Counted from the first letter of the stretch, positions 1-10,152 are shown. The stretch: DNA of 64,000 nucleotides from Acidobacteriaceae bacterium (GCA_030041045.1 JASHOQ010000068.1:1-64000); one strand, 5' to 3'. Program-made: numbers and translations. The notes: a model not told the origin generated them from the sequence alone.

Positions 1-786
1 GGCATCGGGATGGATCGCACCGTCGCCACCGGCACCGGTTTCATCGGCCAATACCCGCCTCAGGTCGCGAAGATGTACGAGTCGCTCGCCACGTGTCCCG
101 ACTCTTTGCTGCTCTTCTTCCATCACGTCCCCTGGACGTACAAGCTTCACTCCGGCAAAACCGTCATCCAGTACGTCTATGACAGCCACTTGAAAGGAGC
201 GGAAGAAGCAGCGCAGCTCGGCAAGGAGTGGGACACGCTGGAGGGCAAGATCGACCCCGCGCTCTTCGCCAACGAACAGGCTCGCCTGGCCTATCAGGCT
301 GGCCACGCCATCGTCTGGCGCGATGCCATCGTGCAGTATTTCCTCAAGGAGAGCGGCATTCCGGACGCGCTTGGCCGCGCCGGCCGTTTCCCCGGCCGCC
401 TGGAGGCGGAAGACGCGCGCCTAACCGGATATACCGTCTTCGACGTTCGCCCGTGGGAAGACGCCTCGCGCGGCAAGGCCGTCACCTGCCCGGAAAAATC
501 CTGCTCCGCCGAATGGACTTACTCAGGCGAGGCGGGAATTTTCGATATCGCGGTCCAGTACTTCGATCTTCAGGGCGGCGTGGCGCACTTCGCGCTCAGC
601 GTTCAGGGCAGTCCCATCGCTCTGTGGGCTGCGAACGCGACGCTGCCTTCGCGCCGGCCCGATGGCGACAACTCCGCGCGCTTCACTGCGCATGGGGTCG
701 CACTCAAGCCCGGCGATATTCTTCGCGTCGAAGGCGAGCGCGAAGGGCCGGACCCCGCTACCCTCGACTACATCGAGATCGAGTGA
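1..786 (+). CDS. alpha-glucuronidase (GH67), C-terminal part, 5' truncated by window edge, with C-terminal carbohydrate-binding-like extension
   Basis: Frame is open from base 1 (GIGMDRTVATGTGFIGQYPPQVAKMYESLATCPDSLLLFFHHVPWTYKL), a recognisable GH67 C-terminal signature. Confidence 0.85.
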   Translation, partial: GIGMDRTVATGTGFIGQYPPQVAKMYESLATCPDSLLLFFHHVPWTYKLHSGKTVIQYVYDSHLKGAEEAAQLGKEWDTLEGKIDPALFANEQARLAYQAGHAIVWRDAIVQYFLKESGIPDALGRAGRFPGRLEAEDARLTGYTVFDVRPWEDASRGKAVTCPEKSCSAEWTYSGEAGIFDIAVQYFDLQGGVAHFALSVQGSPIALWAANATLPSRRPDGDNSARFTAHGVALKPGDILRVEGEREGPDPATLDYIEIE

Positions 787-966
787 GGCCGCCGTCCCAA
801 AATTTTCAGTTTCGATGACGAAGCGCTCCCGCTTCCGTCTAAATTCCCTCGCACTTTTTCGAGCGAATTCTCAACCGCGGCGTCCTTTTCATCAGAAGAA
901 AGCCGAGCCAGTATTCCGCGGAGCCGCTCCGCTCTCTTCCCACAAATTCATTTGGAGAGGCGAGAG

Positions 967-1782
967 ATGAAACTGATTCCTGTCCGCACGGGCAGACGAG
1001 CGATGTTGTCTGCCTTTTCCCTGATCGGTCTTGCGCTCACACTTTCTGCTCTCTGTTCGCATGCCGCCGCGCAGGACCAGACCGCCAGCGCCGCCGCAAA
1101 TTCCACCGAAACCTCCACGCAGCCGAAAGGCGACTTCGGGAGCTATCGCACCTTCTATCTCATGGGCGCTGCTTCGCAGCACGATGCCAACGACATCGTC
1201 ACCGACCTGCGCAACATGCTGCCCAGGGCAAGAGTGTATTACGTCCAGTCGCAGGGCGCCCTATCCATTGAAGGTTCGGCCGGCGATATTGACGCGGCGC
1301 AGAAGATGATCTCCGAGGTCGACCGTCCGCGCAAATCCTATCGGCTCACCTTTTCGCTCACGGAGATGGACGAAGACAAGACGGTCGGTACGCAGAAGGT
1401 CTCGCTCATCGCCCTCGACTCCGGAGAGAAGACCGTCTTCAAGCAGGGCAGCAAGGTGCCCGTCGTTACCGGCAGCAGTGCGGAAAATAACTCGACGCAT
1501 ACCGAGGTGCAGTACGAAGACGTAGGGCTCAACATCGAGGCGTCAGTCGATGGCTCCTCGGATACCCTCCGCTTGAACACCAAGATCGAGCAATCCAGCG
1601 TTTCCACGGAAGGCGCCTCAGGCAGCGCGCCGAATGCCGCCGCGGATCCATCGTTCCGCCAGACCGTGCTCCAGGGATCGGCCACGCTCGTGCCCGGCAA
1701 GCCTCTGGTTCTGGGCACGCTTGACATTCCCGGCAGCACGCACCGCGAGGAGATTTCGGTGGTCTCGGAGGTGGTTCGCTAG
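967..1782 (+). CDS. secreted hypothetical protein (secretin N-domain-like region)
   Basis: Signal peptide MKLIPVRTGRRAMLSAFSLIGLALTLSALCSHAAAQ; body resembles a GspD/secretin N-domain pattern (YYVQSQGALSIEGSAGDIDAAQKMISEVDRPRKSYRLTFSL). Confidence 0.6.
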   Translation: MKLIPVRTGRRAMLSAFSLIGLALTLSALCSHAAAQDQTASAAANSTETSTQPKGDFGSYRTFYLMGAASQHDANDIVTDLRNMLPRARVYYVQSQGALSIEGSAGDIDAAQKMISEVDRPRKSYRLTFSLTEMDEDKTVGTQKVSLIALDSGEKTVFKQGSKVPVVTGSSAENNSTHTEVQYEDVGLNIEASVDGSSDTLRLNTKIEQSSVSTEGASGSAPNAAADPSFRQTVLQGSATLVPGKPLVLGTLDIPGSTHREEISVVSEVVR

Positions 1783-1812
1783 AGGAGCGCATGGCCGCGC
1801 CGGGCGCGTCGC

Positions 1813-4032
1813 TCACGCCTTTTTGACTTCCACCAGCGTGGAGTAAAACGTCGCCCCCGCGCCGATGTCCGTGAGCCGCTCGCTCGTGAGCACGTTCATG
1901 TTGATGCCGCCGGGATGCAGCTTGGCCCAGTCCATCTTCGCCGCCACCACGCCTGCGGGCAGGCTCGCGTTGAGCAGTGCTGTCAGCTCGAGCGACCCGC
2001 GATCGTTGAATACGCACACGGCATCGCCGTCCGCAATCGCGCGCGCCTCTGCGTCGGCCGGATGCATTTCCAACCGGTGCCGCAGGCGCGCCTCCATCTT
2101 CCTGTGCCCTTCGAGATTCGCAAAGGTCGAGTTGAGGTAGTTGTCTGCCTTGCGTCCCAGCAACTCCAGCGGATAGCGCTTCGCCCCTTCCCCCCATCGA
2201 GACTCGACTGGAGGGTGAAAGGCGGGAAGCCCATCCTCGCCTGCGGCGGCCAGCGTCTCCGAGTAAAACTCGATCTTTCCCGTCGGCGTCTCCAGCGTTC
2301 CCTGCGTGTATGGCAGAAACGGATGTGCTTCGGGATCGCGGTGAATCGCGAGCGGCACGTGTCCCCGCTCCTCGAGCTCTTCCATCGTGATGTGTTCCAT
2401 GCCCGCGTTCTTTGAGCGGCCGTCGGCGCCGATCTTGAGCGCCTGGCGAATGATCTCTTCGGGCGTATCGCGGAAGCACGGCTCCTCGAATCCCATCCTC
2501 TGCGCCAGTTGTCCGAACAGCCACACGTTGGAGCGCGCCTCGCCCGGCGGCTCGATGGCCTGCTTGCTCAACTGCACGAAGTAGTGGCCGTAGGCGCCTT
2601 GCACTTCTGTGTGCTCGAGGAACGTGGTCGCGGGCAGAATGAAGTCTGCGTAATCGGTGGTATCGGTGAAGAACAGATCGTGGACCACGGTGAACAGATC
2701 GCTGCGCGCGAGGCCGCGCCGCACGGCGTTCTGGTTTGGCGCCACCGCTCCCGGATTCGAGTTGTACACAAACAGCGCATGCACCGGAGGACCCTCTGCC
2801 GAATCCATCCGAGATGTACTGTTTTCTGTTCCCTGTTCCCTGATCCCTGTTCCCTCGCTCCCTTGTTCCCTCGCTCCCAGCTGCGTCAACGCATGCCCCA
2901 GCCGGCACATGTTCACCAGCCGCGCGTCGCGCCCTAGCGGCGAAGCCAGCGCCAGGTCCGGCCGTTCCACCGCCTGCTTGTTCCACGCAAATGCGCCGGA
3001 GGTGGAAAGCTGTCCCCCTCCGCCGCGGTGCCGCCACGCGCCTGTCACTGCCGGCAGCATGGCAATGGCCCGCGCCGCAGTGCCGCCGTTTTCGCTGCGC
3101 TGCACGCCGTAGTTCATGCGCAGCACGGCCGGCCGCGTGGTGGCGTATTCGCGCGCCAGGCTTTCGATCTCTTCTGCAGTCAAACCCGTCCACGCAGCCA
3201 CGCGTTCCGGTGTATACTCCTGCGCACGCGCGGCCAGCCGCTCCGCGCCGTGGGTTCTTTCGGCGATAAACGCGCGGTCTTCGAGCCCCTCGCGGAAGAT
3301 CACGTGCATCATCCCCAGCGCCAGGGCCGCGTCTGTTCCCGGCCGGATGGCGATGTGCCAGTCGGCCAAAGCCGCCGTCCGCGTGCGGTAGGGATCGATT
3401 ACGATCAGCCGCGCGCCCTTGCGCCGCGCCTGCTCTATCATCGGCCAGAGATGAACATTATTGCCGTGTACGTTCGCGCCCCAGGCCACAATCAGCTTCG
3501 CCAGCCGGAAATCCTCCGTCGGCGTACCGAATTTTCTCCCGTAGACCAGGTTCCACGCCTGCCCGCCTGCCTCTGCGCAGATGGTGCGGTCGAGCCGGCT
3601 CGCTCCCAGCCGCGCGAAAAACCGCCGGTCCATCGATCCGTAGCCCAGCACGCCGATGGTGCCCGCGTAACTGTAGGGCAGTATCGACTCCGGCCCGTAT
3701 GTATCGCTGACGGCCTTCAGCCGCTTCGCGATCGCATCCAGCGCCTCGTCCCAGGTTACGCGCTCAAAAGCCTCATGCTCACGCCCGCGCTCGAGCGGCC
3801 CCTTTGCCAGGCCCGCTCTCCGTCGCAGCGGATGCAGAATCCGCTCGGGCGAGTACACGCGGTCTAGATATTTGGCCACTTTGGCGCAGAGAAATCCCAG
3901 GGTAACCGGCTGCTTCGGGTCGCCTTCTATCTTCACCGCGCGCCCCTCCGCATTCACCGTCACCAGCACTGCGCACGAGTCGGGACAGTCGTGCGAGCAC
4001 ACGGTGTGCACAATGCGGAATGGCTCGGCCAT
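1813..4032 (-). CDS. molybdopterin-dependent oxidoreductase (formate dehydrogenase/DMSO reductase superfamily)
   Basis: MAEPFRIVHTVCSHDCPDSCAVLVTVNAEGRAVKIEGDPKQPVTLGFLCAKV; molybdopterin-binding motifs, NSNPGAVAPNQN; the longer ORF start at 4296 is not needed. Confidence 0.9.
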   Translation of the reverse strand: MAEPFRIVHTVCSHDCPDSCAVLVTVNAEGRAVKIEGDPKQPVTLGFLCAKVAKYLDRVYSPERILHPLRRRAGLAKGPLERGREHEAFERVTWDEALDAIAKRLKAVSDTYGPESILPYSYAGTIGVLGYGSMDRRFFARLGASRLDRTICAEAGGQAWNLVYGRKFGTPTEDFRLAKLIVAWGANVHGNNVHLWPMIEQARRKGARLIVIDPYRTRTAALADWHIAIRPGTDAALALGMMHVIFREGLEDRAFIAERTHGAERLAARAQEYTPERVAAWTGLTAEEIESLAREYATTRPAVLRMNYGVQRSENGGTAARAIAMLPAVTGAWRHRGGGGQLSTSGAFAWNKQAVERPDLALASPLGRDARLVNMCRLGHALTQLGAREQGSEGTGIREQGTENSTSRMDSAEGPPVHALFVYNSNPGAVAPNQNAVRRGLARSDLFTVVHDLFFTDTTDYADFILPATTFLEHTEVQGAYGHYFVQLSKQAIEPPGEARSNVWLFGQLAQRMGFEEPCFRDTPEEIIRQALKIGADGRSKNAGMEHITMEELEERGHVPLAIHRDPEAHPFLPYTQGTLETPTGKIEFYSETLAAAGEDGLPAFHPPVESRWGEGAKRYPLELLGRKADNYLNSTFANLEGHRKMEARLRHRLEMHPADAEARAIADGDAVCVFNDRGSLELTALLNASLPAGVVAAKMDWAKLHPGGINMNVLTSERLTDIGAGATFYSTLVEVKKA
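2819..2879. repeat. GGGAACA-type heptamer repeat tract (minus-strand orientation) inside the oxidoreductase CDS
   Basis: tgttttctgttccctgttccctgatccctgttccctcgctcccttgttccctcgctccca; same repeat type as the intergenic tracts at 27652 and 43465. Confidence 0.85.
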
Positions 4033-4177
4033 GGCGTTATTGTAAGCTCCGCCGGTGACGCCAATCGTGGGGCGCCGTTTCGCTTTTCCGGCCTTGCCCT
4101 GTTGTTGGAATGAGAAGCGAGCTTTGGGCAAGGCGCGCCGGGCGTCGAGTTCGCGTGCAGCCTCTTCAGCCGCGGCC

Positions 4178-5449
4178 TTACGCCGCCGACTGCCGCAGAA
4201 CCGCCTCGAAGGGGAGAAACAGCGTGAAGACGGTTCCGTTTCTTCCACTCTGCTGGGAGCTGCGCATGCGCAGCTTGCCCTGGTGCCGCTCGGCAATCTC
4301 CTGGCTCACCCACAATCCCAGCCCCGTGCCGCTGGTTCCCTTGGTGGTGAAGAACGGCTCAAAGATCTTTCGCCGATGCTCGGGTTTTATGCCCGCGCCG
4401 GTATCGGCAACTGTCAGCATCAGTCCCTTGCGGCCCGTGGGCCAGTGCGTGGTTTCGCGGCTGCGCACCAGGAGCCTGCCGCCCGTGCCCTGCATGGCGT
4501 CAATGGCGTTGGCAATCAGGTTGTTCAGCACCTGCCTGATTTCGCCGTCGAAGCAATGCAGCGGAGTGTGCGCCGTCAAGCGCTGCTCCACCTGAATACG
4601 CGCGTTCACGATGCGTCCGTGATGAATGAAGAGCGCGCTCTCGAACAGCTCGTCGCACGAGACCTGACGCGGGTTGGTTGGTTTGCGGTTGAAGCGCAGC
4701 GTCTCGCTGCTGATAATCGAAGCCCGGCGCAGCTCGCGCTCGGCCATGCGCAGGTAGCCTTGCAGCTCGTCCATGTTCGCCGACTGCATCGCCAGAAAGA
4801 GCAGGTTGCTCACCGCTTCCAGCGGGTTGTTGATCTCGTGCGCGATCGAGGCCGCCAGGCGTCCCACTGCGGCCAGCTTTTCCGCCTCCTTGAGCGCTGC
4901 CTCGGCGCGCTTCACCCAGGCCGCATTCTCGCGCTCGCCGGTCGCGTCCAGAAAGACCGCCAGCAGCCCGGCAATCTCACCCTGCGGCCCATGAAGGGGA
5001 ATTGTCGAAAAGGTCCAGAAAACCTCCTCCCGGCGGCCCTCCCGCATCGTCGGAATCGCGACATTCTCGCGCGCGGTCGCCTCGCCGTGCCGGAGCGCGG
5101 CTTCAAACCGCGGTCCAATGGCCGGCCACTCCGATTCCCACGTCTCCGCAGCCGGCGCGCCCAGCGCCTGCGGATGCTTTTCGCCGAGCAACGCGACGCA
5201 CGCGTCGTTGTAAATCAGGATCATCGCCGGTCCCCAGCAGACAGCCATGGGAATCCGGCTCTCGAGAACGGTGTTGACGGCGCAAACGAGCGCGCCGGGC
5301 CAGTGCTCAACAGGGCCCAACGGAGTCCGGGACCAGTCGTGGCTGCGGACAAGATCGGCCATCTCTCCGGAGCCATGAATTTGGGGATCCATCGCCGGGG
5401 GAGGCGCTTCGCTTCCGGGAAATGAATATACATTACCGCGGTTGCTCAT
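4178..5449 (-). CDS. PAS-domain sensor histidine kinase
   Basis: H-box SIAHEINNPLEAVSNLLF, N-box NNLIANAIDAMQ, G boxes ADTGAGI and GTGLGLWVSQEI. Confidence 0.92.
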   Translation of the reverse strand: MSNRGNVYSFPGSEAPPPAMDPQIHGSGEMADLVRSHDWSRTPLGPVEHWPGALVCAVNTVLESRIPMAVCWGPAMILIYNDACVALLGEKHPQALGAPAAETWESEWPAIGPRFEAALRHGEATARENVAIPTMREGRREEVFWTFSTIPLHGPQGEIAGLLAVFLDATGERENAAWVKRAEAALKEAEKLAAVGRLAASIAHEINNPLEAVSNLLFLAMQSANMDELQGYLRMAERELRRASIISSETLRFNRKPTNPRQVSCDELFESALFIHHGRIVNARIQVEQRLTAHTPLHCFDGEIRQVLNNLIANAIDAMQGTGGRLLVRSRETTHWPTGRKGLMLTVADTGAGIKPEHRRKIFEPFFTTKGTSGTGLGLWVSQEIAERHQGKLRMRSSQQSGRNGTVFTLFLPFEAVLRQSAA

Positions 5450-5693
5450 CGACTTCGGGGGAAGGCCGATGCGGGCAATCGACCTGCGAGTTCCGTACCT
5501 CCACCTTCACGGATGCGCCCTCAATCAGTGAGGTTGCGCCCGCATCCCCTTGCGCACTTCGAGTTTGTCCCGCATTTCGCCGCTTTTTGTGAGAGCGAAC
5601 AAGCCTTCAATCGGCGCGAAAATTCCCACGCGTTTTCGCCGCCTTTCCCCCCGCACCAACGCCTCCCCGCTCCTGTACACTGGTTCCGCTAGA

Positions 5694-5804
5694 GCGATTC
5701 CTGAGGTGCTGCGTCCTGAAGCCGACAGTCTCAAGTCGACGCGACCAGCAGGGAGTCGTCGACCTGGCACCGGCGCTCGAAGAGCACCGTTACTCAGGAA
5801 TCGC
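5694..5804 (+). ncRNA. structured repeat element copy A (family of three in this window)
   Basis: Perfect 12-bp terminal inverted repeat GCGATTCCTGAG/CTCAGGAATCGC enclosing a GTCGACGCGACCAGCAGGGAGTCGTCGACCT core shared with copy B. Confidence 0.65.
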
Positions 5805-5807
5805 CGT

Positions 5808-6146
5808 ATGAGCTGTATCTTCTGCAAAATCGCCGCGGGCGAGATTCCTTCCACCGCTGTTCATGAGGACGCGCGCATCTACGCCTTCGCCGACGTCAAT
5901 CCGAGGGCGCCGGTCCACATCCTCATCGTGCCCCGCGAGCACATCGGCTCCCTGAGCGAAGCCGGCGCCCACCACGGCGATCTGCTCGGCCATCTCCTGT
6001 GGACGGCTGCGGAGATTGCCCGCGAGAAAGGTCTCGGCAAGGGCTACCGCGTGGTTATCAACTCCGGACCTGACGGCGGCCAAACCGTGGATCACTTGCA
6101 TCTGCATCTGTTTGGCGGGCGGCAAATGACGTGGCCTCCGGGCTAG
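5808..6146 (+). CDS. HIT family protein
   Basis: MSCIFCKIAAGEIPSTAVHEDARIYAFADVNPRAPVHILIVPREHI...QTVDHLHLHLFGGRQMTWPPG; HxHxH motif. Confidence 0.93.
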   Translation: MSCIFCKIAAGEIPSTAVHEDARIYAFADVNPRAPVHILIVPREHIGSLSEAGAHHGDLLGHLLWTAAEIAREKGLGKGYRVVINSGPDGGQTVDHLHLHLFGGRQMTWPPG

Positions 6147-6168
6147 CGAGTTTCTGCGCCGCGCAGAC

Positions 6169-7503
6169 TCACGGATACATCCGGTGCAGCGTGCGCGCGA
6201 ACGGGATGGTCTCGCGCACGTGATCGAGGCCGCAGATCCACGCCACCGCGCGCTCGATGCCCATGCCGAATCCTGCGTGGGGCACGCTTCCGTAGCGCCG
6301 CAGATCGAGATACCACTGGAACGCTTCCATCGGGAGCTTGTGCTCCCGGATGCGGCTCTCCAGCAATTCCAGATTCGCCGCGCGCTGCGACCCTCCGATG
6401 ATCTCTCCATACCCTTCCGGCGCCAGCACGTCCACGCACAAGGCGTAGCGCGAATCCTTGGGGTCCGGCTCCATGTAGAACGCCTTCACGTGCGCCGGAT
6501 ACCGGTGCACCATCACCGGCCGGTCGTACTGCGTGCTCAGCCACGTTTCATCGGGCGAGCCAAAATCGTTGCCGTACGCAAACGGCGCCTCCAAGTGCCC
6601 ATCCTTGTGCGCCTGATTGAGCATCTCCACCGCCTCGTCGTAACGCAGGCGCGGGAACGGCGGGACGATGGTTTTGAGCTTTTCCACGTCTCGCCCGATG
6701 GTCTCGAGCTCCGCAGTCCGATTCTTCAGCACGCTCTCAACAATGTGCGCAAGAAAATTCTCCGCCAGCTCCATCAGACCGTCGAGATCCATGAACGCCA
6801 CTTCCGGCTCAATCATCCAGAACTCGGTCAAATGCCGCCGCGTCTTTGACTTCTCTGCCCGGAACGTGGGCCCAAAGCTATATACCTTGCCCAGAGCCAA
6901 GGCCGTCGACTCGACGTAAAGCTGCCCGCTCTGGGTCAGGAAGGCCGGATCGCCGAAATAATCCACGGGAAACAGGGTCGACGTTCCCTCGCATGCCGCC
7001 GGCGTCAGAATCGGCGGGTCGGTGCGAACGTAGCCGTTCGAGTCGAAATACTCGGCCGCGGCCCGCATGATCTCCGCGCGGATGCGCAGGATGGCCGATT
7101 GCCGCGGCGTGCGCACCCACAAATGCCGGCGCTCCATCAGGAAATCGACCCCGTGCTCCTTCAGGGTGATGGGGTAAGGATCGGACTCCGGTACCCGATG
7201 CACCACCTCCAGGTCTTCGATGTCCAGCTCGTACCCTCCCGGCGCGCGCTTATCTGCCCGCACCCGCCCGCGAACTATCACGCTGGACTCTTGCGTTAGC
7301 CCTTTCAAGGCATCAAAGACATTTGACGGGACGCTTTTCACGTGCGCCACGCCCTGAATCGTTCCTGTACCGTCGCGAAAAATGGGAAACAGAAGCTTTC
7401 CCGATTCGCGCAGATTGTAAAGCCACCCGCGCAAAGTCACGGACTGGCCTTCGTGCCGGCCAATGGCGGCAATGGTGGTAACCGGTGCGGCTTGCTCGGG
7501 CAT
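6169..7503 (-). CDS. asnS: asparaginyl-tRNA synthetase
   Basis: Class II aa[67 protein letters not shown]. Confidence 0.95.
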   Translation of the reverse strand: MPEQAAPVTTIAAIGRHEGQSVTLRGWLYNLRESGKLLFPIFRDGTGTIQGVAHVKSVPSNVFDALKGLTQESSVIVRGRVRADKRAPGGYELDIEDLEVVHRVPESDPYPITLKEHGVDFLMERRHLWVRTPRQSAILRIRAEIMRAAAEYFDSNGYVRTDPPILTPAACEGTSTLFPVDYFGDPAFLTQSGQLYVESTALALGKVYSFGPTFRAEKSKTRRHLTEFWMIEPEVAFMDLDGLMELAENFLAHIVESVLKNRTAELETIGRDVEKLKTIVPPFPRLRYDEAVEMLNQAHKDGHLEAPFAYGNDFGSPDETWLSTQYDRPVMVHRYPAHVKAFYMEPDPKDSRYALCVDVLAPEGYGEIIGGSQRAANLELLESRIREHKLPMEAFQWYLDLRRYGSVPHAGFGMGIERAVAWICGLDHVRETIPFARTLHRMYP

Positions 7504-7708
7504 GGTCTAGGTCGCGTCCTTTTCGCCGTTTGTCGGGGGTAAGCGCGTGCGGCCGCTCCTTTGGACGGCCGGAATTTCTAGAATAACGCGCGCTCCCGGC
7601 AACCGGAGGATACCGGCGCCCCGTAAGGGGATTTGATTGGACTGGAAGCTGTTTTGATTTGGACAATATTGCCTGGGGTTGCATCCTATATAGAGCAAGG
7701 AGGCAGTT

Positions 7709-8464
7709 TTGGCAGCGATGGGTGAACGCGCTGAGGTAAGAAACGAGGAGATGCAGAAAACACAAGCCGATCCGGAAACCGCGGAACGGTTTATTGCCGA
7801 AAAGCGGATCGGGGAAAGAATCCGCAGGCTGCGTCTGAAAAAATCCATGGGACTGGTCGAACTGGGAAAGCACACCGGCCTTTCCGCCAGCTTTCTTTCC
7901 CAGCTTGAAACCGGCAGAGTGGTGCCTACGCTGAGAAATCTTGCGCGCATCGCCATGGTCTTTTCCAAAGATCTCTCTTACTTCTTTGAGAATGAGCCCA
8001 CGGCCATGTTCCGGGTGCATCGGCAAAAGGACCGCGTGCGACTGCCGCAAACCGGCGCCGATCCGCCTACATACACCTTTGAAAGTCTCGGCTACATGGT
8101 TCCCGACCGGTACATGGATCCCTACTATGCGGAGTTCCTTCCGCAGGAGGGCCCCGTGGAGCCGAAGGCGCACATGCACCAGGGTTTTGAGTTTCTCTAT
8201 GTTCTCAATGGCGAGCTCGCCCTGCGCCACGGCGAACACCAGACCACGCTCGAAACCGGCGACGCCGTCTACTTCGATGCCGGGACGCCGCATTCCTATC
8301 AGTGCGCAGGACGCAAGCCCGCCGGCGCCATCATCGTCACCATGCATCAGGCGCCCACGGCTCAGCCGCTGCCCTTCCGCGCGCCTGTGCCCGTGCCCCG
8401 CCCCATACCCGGGGGCGTGCCCCGCACCAACGGCGGTGAAGAACGCGGCGAAGGAGTCATATAG
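7709..8464 (+). CDS. XRE-family transcriptional regulator with C-terminal cupin domain
   Basis: HTH RIRRLRLKKSMGLVELGKHTGLSASFLSQLETGRVVPTLRNLARIA; cupin GFEFLYVLNGELALRHGEHQTTLETGDAVYFDAGTPH; AAGGAGG 7 nt upstream of a TTG start. Confidence 0.88.
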   Translation: MAAMGERAEVRNEEMQKTQADPETAERFIAEKRIGERIRRLRLKKSMGLVELGKHTGLSASFLSQLETGRVVPTLRNLARIAMVFSKDLSYFFENEPTAMFRVHRQKDRVRLPQTGADPPTYTFESLGYMVPDRYMDPYYAEFLPQEGPVEPKAHMHQGFEFLYVLNGELALRHGEHQTTLETGDAVYFDAGTPHSYQCAGRKPAGAIIVTMHQAPTAQPLPFRAPVPVPRPIPGGVPRTNGGEERGEGVI

Positions 8465-8525
8465 GCGGAACGCTCGCGCGAGCCCTCCCCTGTGGAAAGG
8501 CGAAGAGGAACTTCGCCCGGGCTTA

Positions 8526-10064
8526 CTATTTTTCCGCTTCGGCCGGCAGGAGCTCGTAGCTCGCAACGGCGAGCCGTTTGGAGTCCGGCGACCAGTTGTT
8601 CACGTTCATCGATCCGTTCCCGCCCACCAAATTCGCGAGCACCTGCGTCTCGCCCCCGCTGGTTGAAAGCCTGCGCAGCACGATGTCCTTGTTGGAGGCG
8701 TGCGTGGTCACCTCCGGAGCGTAGGAAAGAAAAACGATCGATTTGCCGTCCGGCGCGGGATGCGGCGTCCAATTCCTGAACTTGTCGAATGTCAGCTGTT
8801 CCACCTGGCTTCCGTCCGCGTGCATGCGAGCAATCTGCATTCCGCCCCAGCGGTCGGTATTGAAGTAAATAAATGCGCCGTCGGGGCTGAAATCCGGGTC
8901 ATCGCTGGTGCCGGTCCCGCTGGTGAGCGCCGTTTCCGCGCCGCCCTCCGCGGAGATGGAATAAATATTGATCGCGCCCCGATTCGAGCCCTGCCCCGGC
9001 CGCGTAAACAGGATGGTCTTTCCATCCGGCGACCAGCTATGAAAGTAGGAATCGGGATTCGCCGTAACCATGCGCGGCGTTCCACCCGCAACGGAAATCA
9101 CGTACACGCGATTGCCGGGATTGGCCTGTGTCGTGCAGGTGATCGCCAGCCACTTGCCGTCGGGCGAAAACCCATGGCTGCCGTTGCATCCCGTGGCTGC
9201 GCCCGTATCGATCGTCTGCGGCGTTCCCTTGCCGTCGGCCGACACGCTCAACATTTTCCCGTCCTGGTTGAAAGCCAGCGTGCTCCCATCGCGCGACCAG
9301 GTGGGCGCCTGCGCGTCGCCGCGCGCCGCATAGGCAATCGTCGCCCGCCCGGAATCGACTTCGAGTACCTCGATGGTGCTGAAGAGCGCGAGCGGAGCCG
9401 TGGCGGCTGGTGGAGCTAGCTGCTCAAATTCGAGATGGGTGAATGTCGCCGTTTCCTGCGCCTGCGCGTCGTGCGCGGAGAGACCGATGCCGGCATAAAA
9501 CGGCTCGTCCAGGTGCAGCTTGACCGACGCGCCTGCGGCGTGGAGCGGCTCGCCATGCAGGCTCACAAACAGCGTGAAGACGTCGCCCCGTTTCTCCACG
9601 CGCACGCGCTCCGGCGGATCGATATTCAGCTCGATGCTACCGGTCGTGCCGCCTTTGGTCTGCCGGAATTGGAGCGCCGTAAGCCCCGAGCCGTGCTGCG
9701 CCACGTCTGCGTAGGCGCCGTCTGCGTCCAAGGTCTGCCGGAACATGAGTACGGCCTTGCGATGCGGATTGTGCTCGCCCGTCTTTTCCGAGAAATCGAT
9801 GTCGGCGGTCAAGGCCACGTCGCCTTGCGCCCTCTTCCAGACGAAATGAAATCCGTCTGTCGCACCCCAGATGTTCGCGCCCGCCGAAGTAACGGTGTAG
9901 ACGCCGGTATTCAGGTCGTAGTGCGCCGCTCCCGGCGGGGTGACGCTGCCCACATCCGATTGACCCTCGAAGATTCCGATCGCTTGCGCACGCGCGCTGT
10001 GCACATGGAGCGAGAGCGTGGCGAGCGCAAGCACGCAGAGAGAACCGGCAAGCCTTGCAGGCAT
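8526..10064 (-). CDS. secreted TolB/WD40-like beta-propeller (PD40) protein with N-terminal LamG/DUF1349-like domain
   Basis: Signal peptide; repeated SPDGK blocks (FSPDGKWLAITC, WSPDGKTILFTRPGQ, FSPDGAFIYFNTDR, PAPDGKSIVFLS). Confidence 0.8.
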   Translation of the reverse strand: MPARLAGSLCVLALATLSLHVHSARAQAIGIFEGQSDVGSVTPPGAAHYDLNTGVYTVTSAGANIWGATDGFHFVWKRAQGDVALTADIDFSEKTGEHNPHRKAVLMFRQTLDADGAYADVAQHGSGLTALQFRQTKGGTTGSIELNIDPPERVRVEKRGDVFTLFVSLHGEPLHAAGASVKLHLDEPFYAGIGLSAHDAQAQETATFTHLEFEQLAPPAATAPLALFSTIEVLEVDSGRATIAYAARGDAQAPTWSRDGSTLAFNQDGKMLSVSADGKGTPQTIDTGAATGCNGSHGFSPDGKWLAITCTTQANPGNRVYVISVAGGTPRMVTANPDSYFHSWSPDGKTILFTRPGQGSNRGAINIYSISAEGGAETALTSGTGTSDDPDFSPDGAFIYFNTDRWGGMQIARMHADGSQVEQLTFDKFRNWTPHPAPDGKSIVFLSYAPEVTTHASNKDIVLRRLSTSGGETQVLANLVGGNGSMNVNNWSPDSKRLAVASYELLPAEAEK

Positions 10065-10152
10065 TTCAAGCGCCTCCGCTGAATCGCCTCGGTGGCGAGC
10101 AAACTATAAAGTCGGCGCGCGAAGTTGTCAACGCGCCTCGGTCTTCTCCGCG

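Noticed and set aside
1529-3193. 554-aa minus-strand ORF in another frame
   Set aside because: Frame-shifted shadow of the molybdopterin oxidoreductase; Arg-rich nonsense translation
4055-5425. 456-aa plus-strand ORF
   Set aside because: Antisense to the histidine kinase, which has clear HATPase motifs
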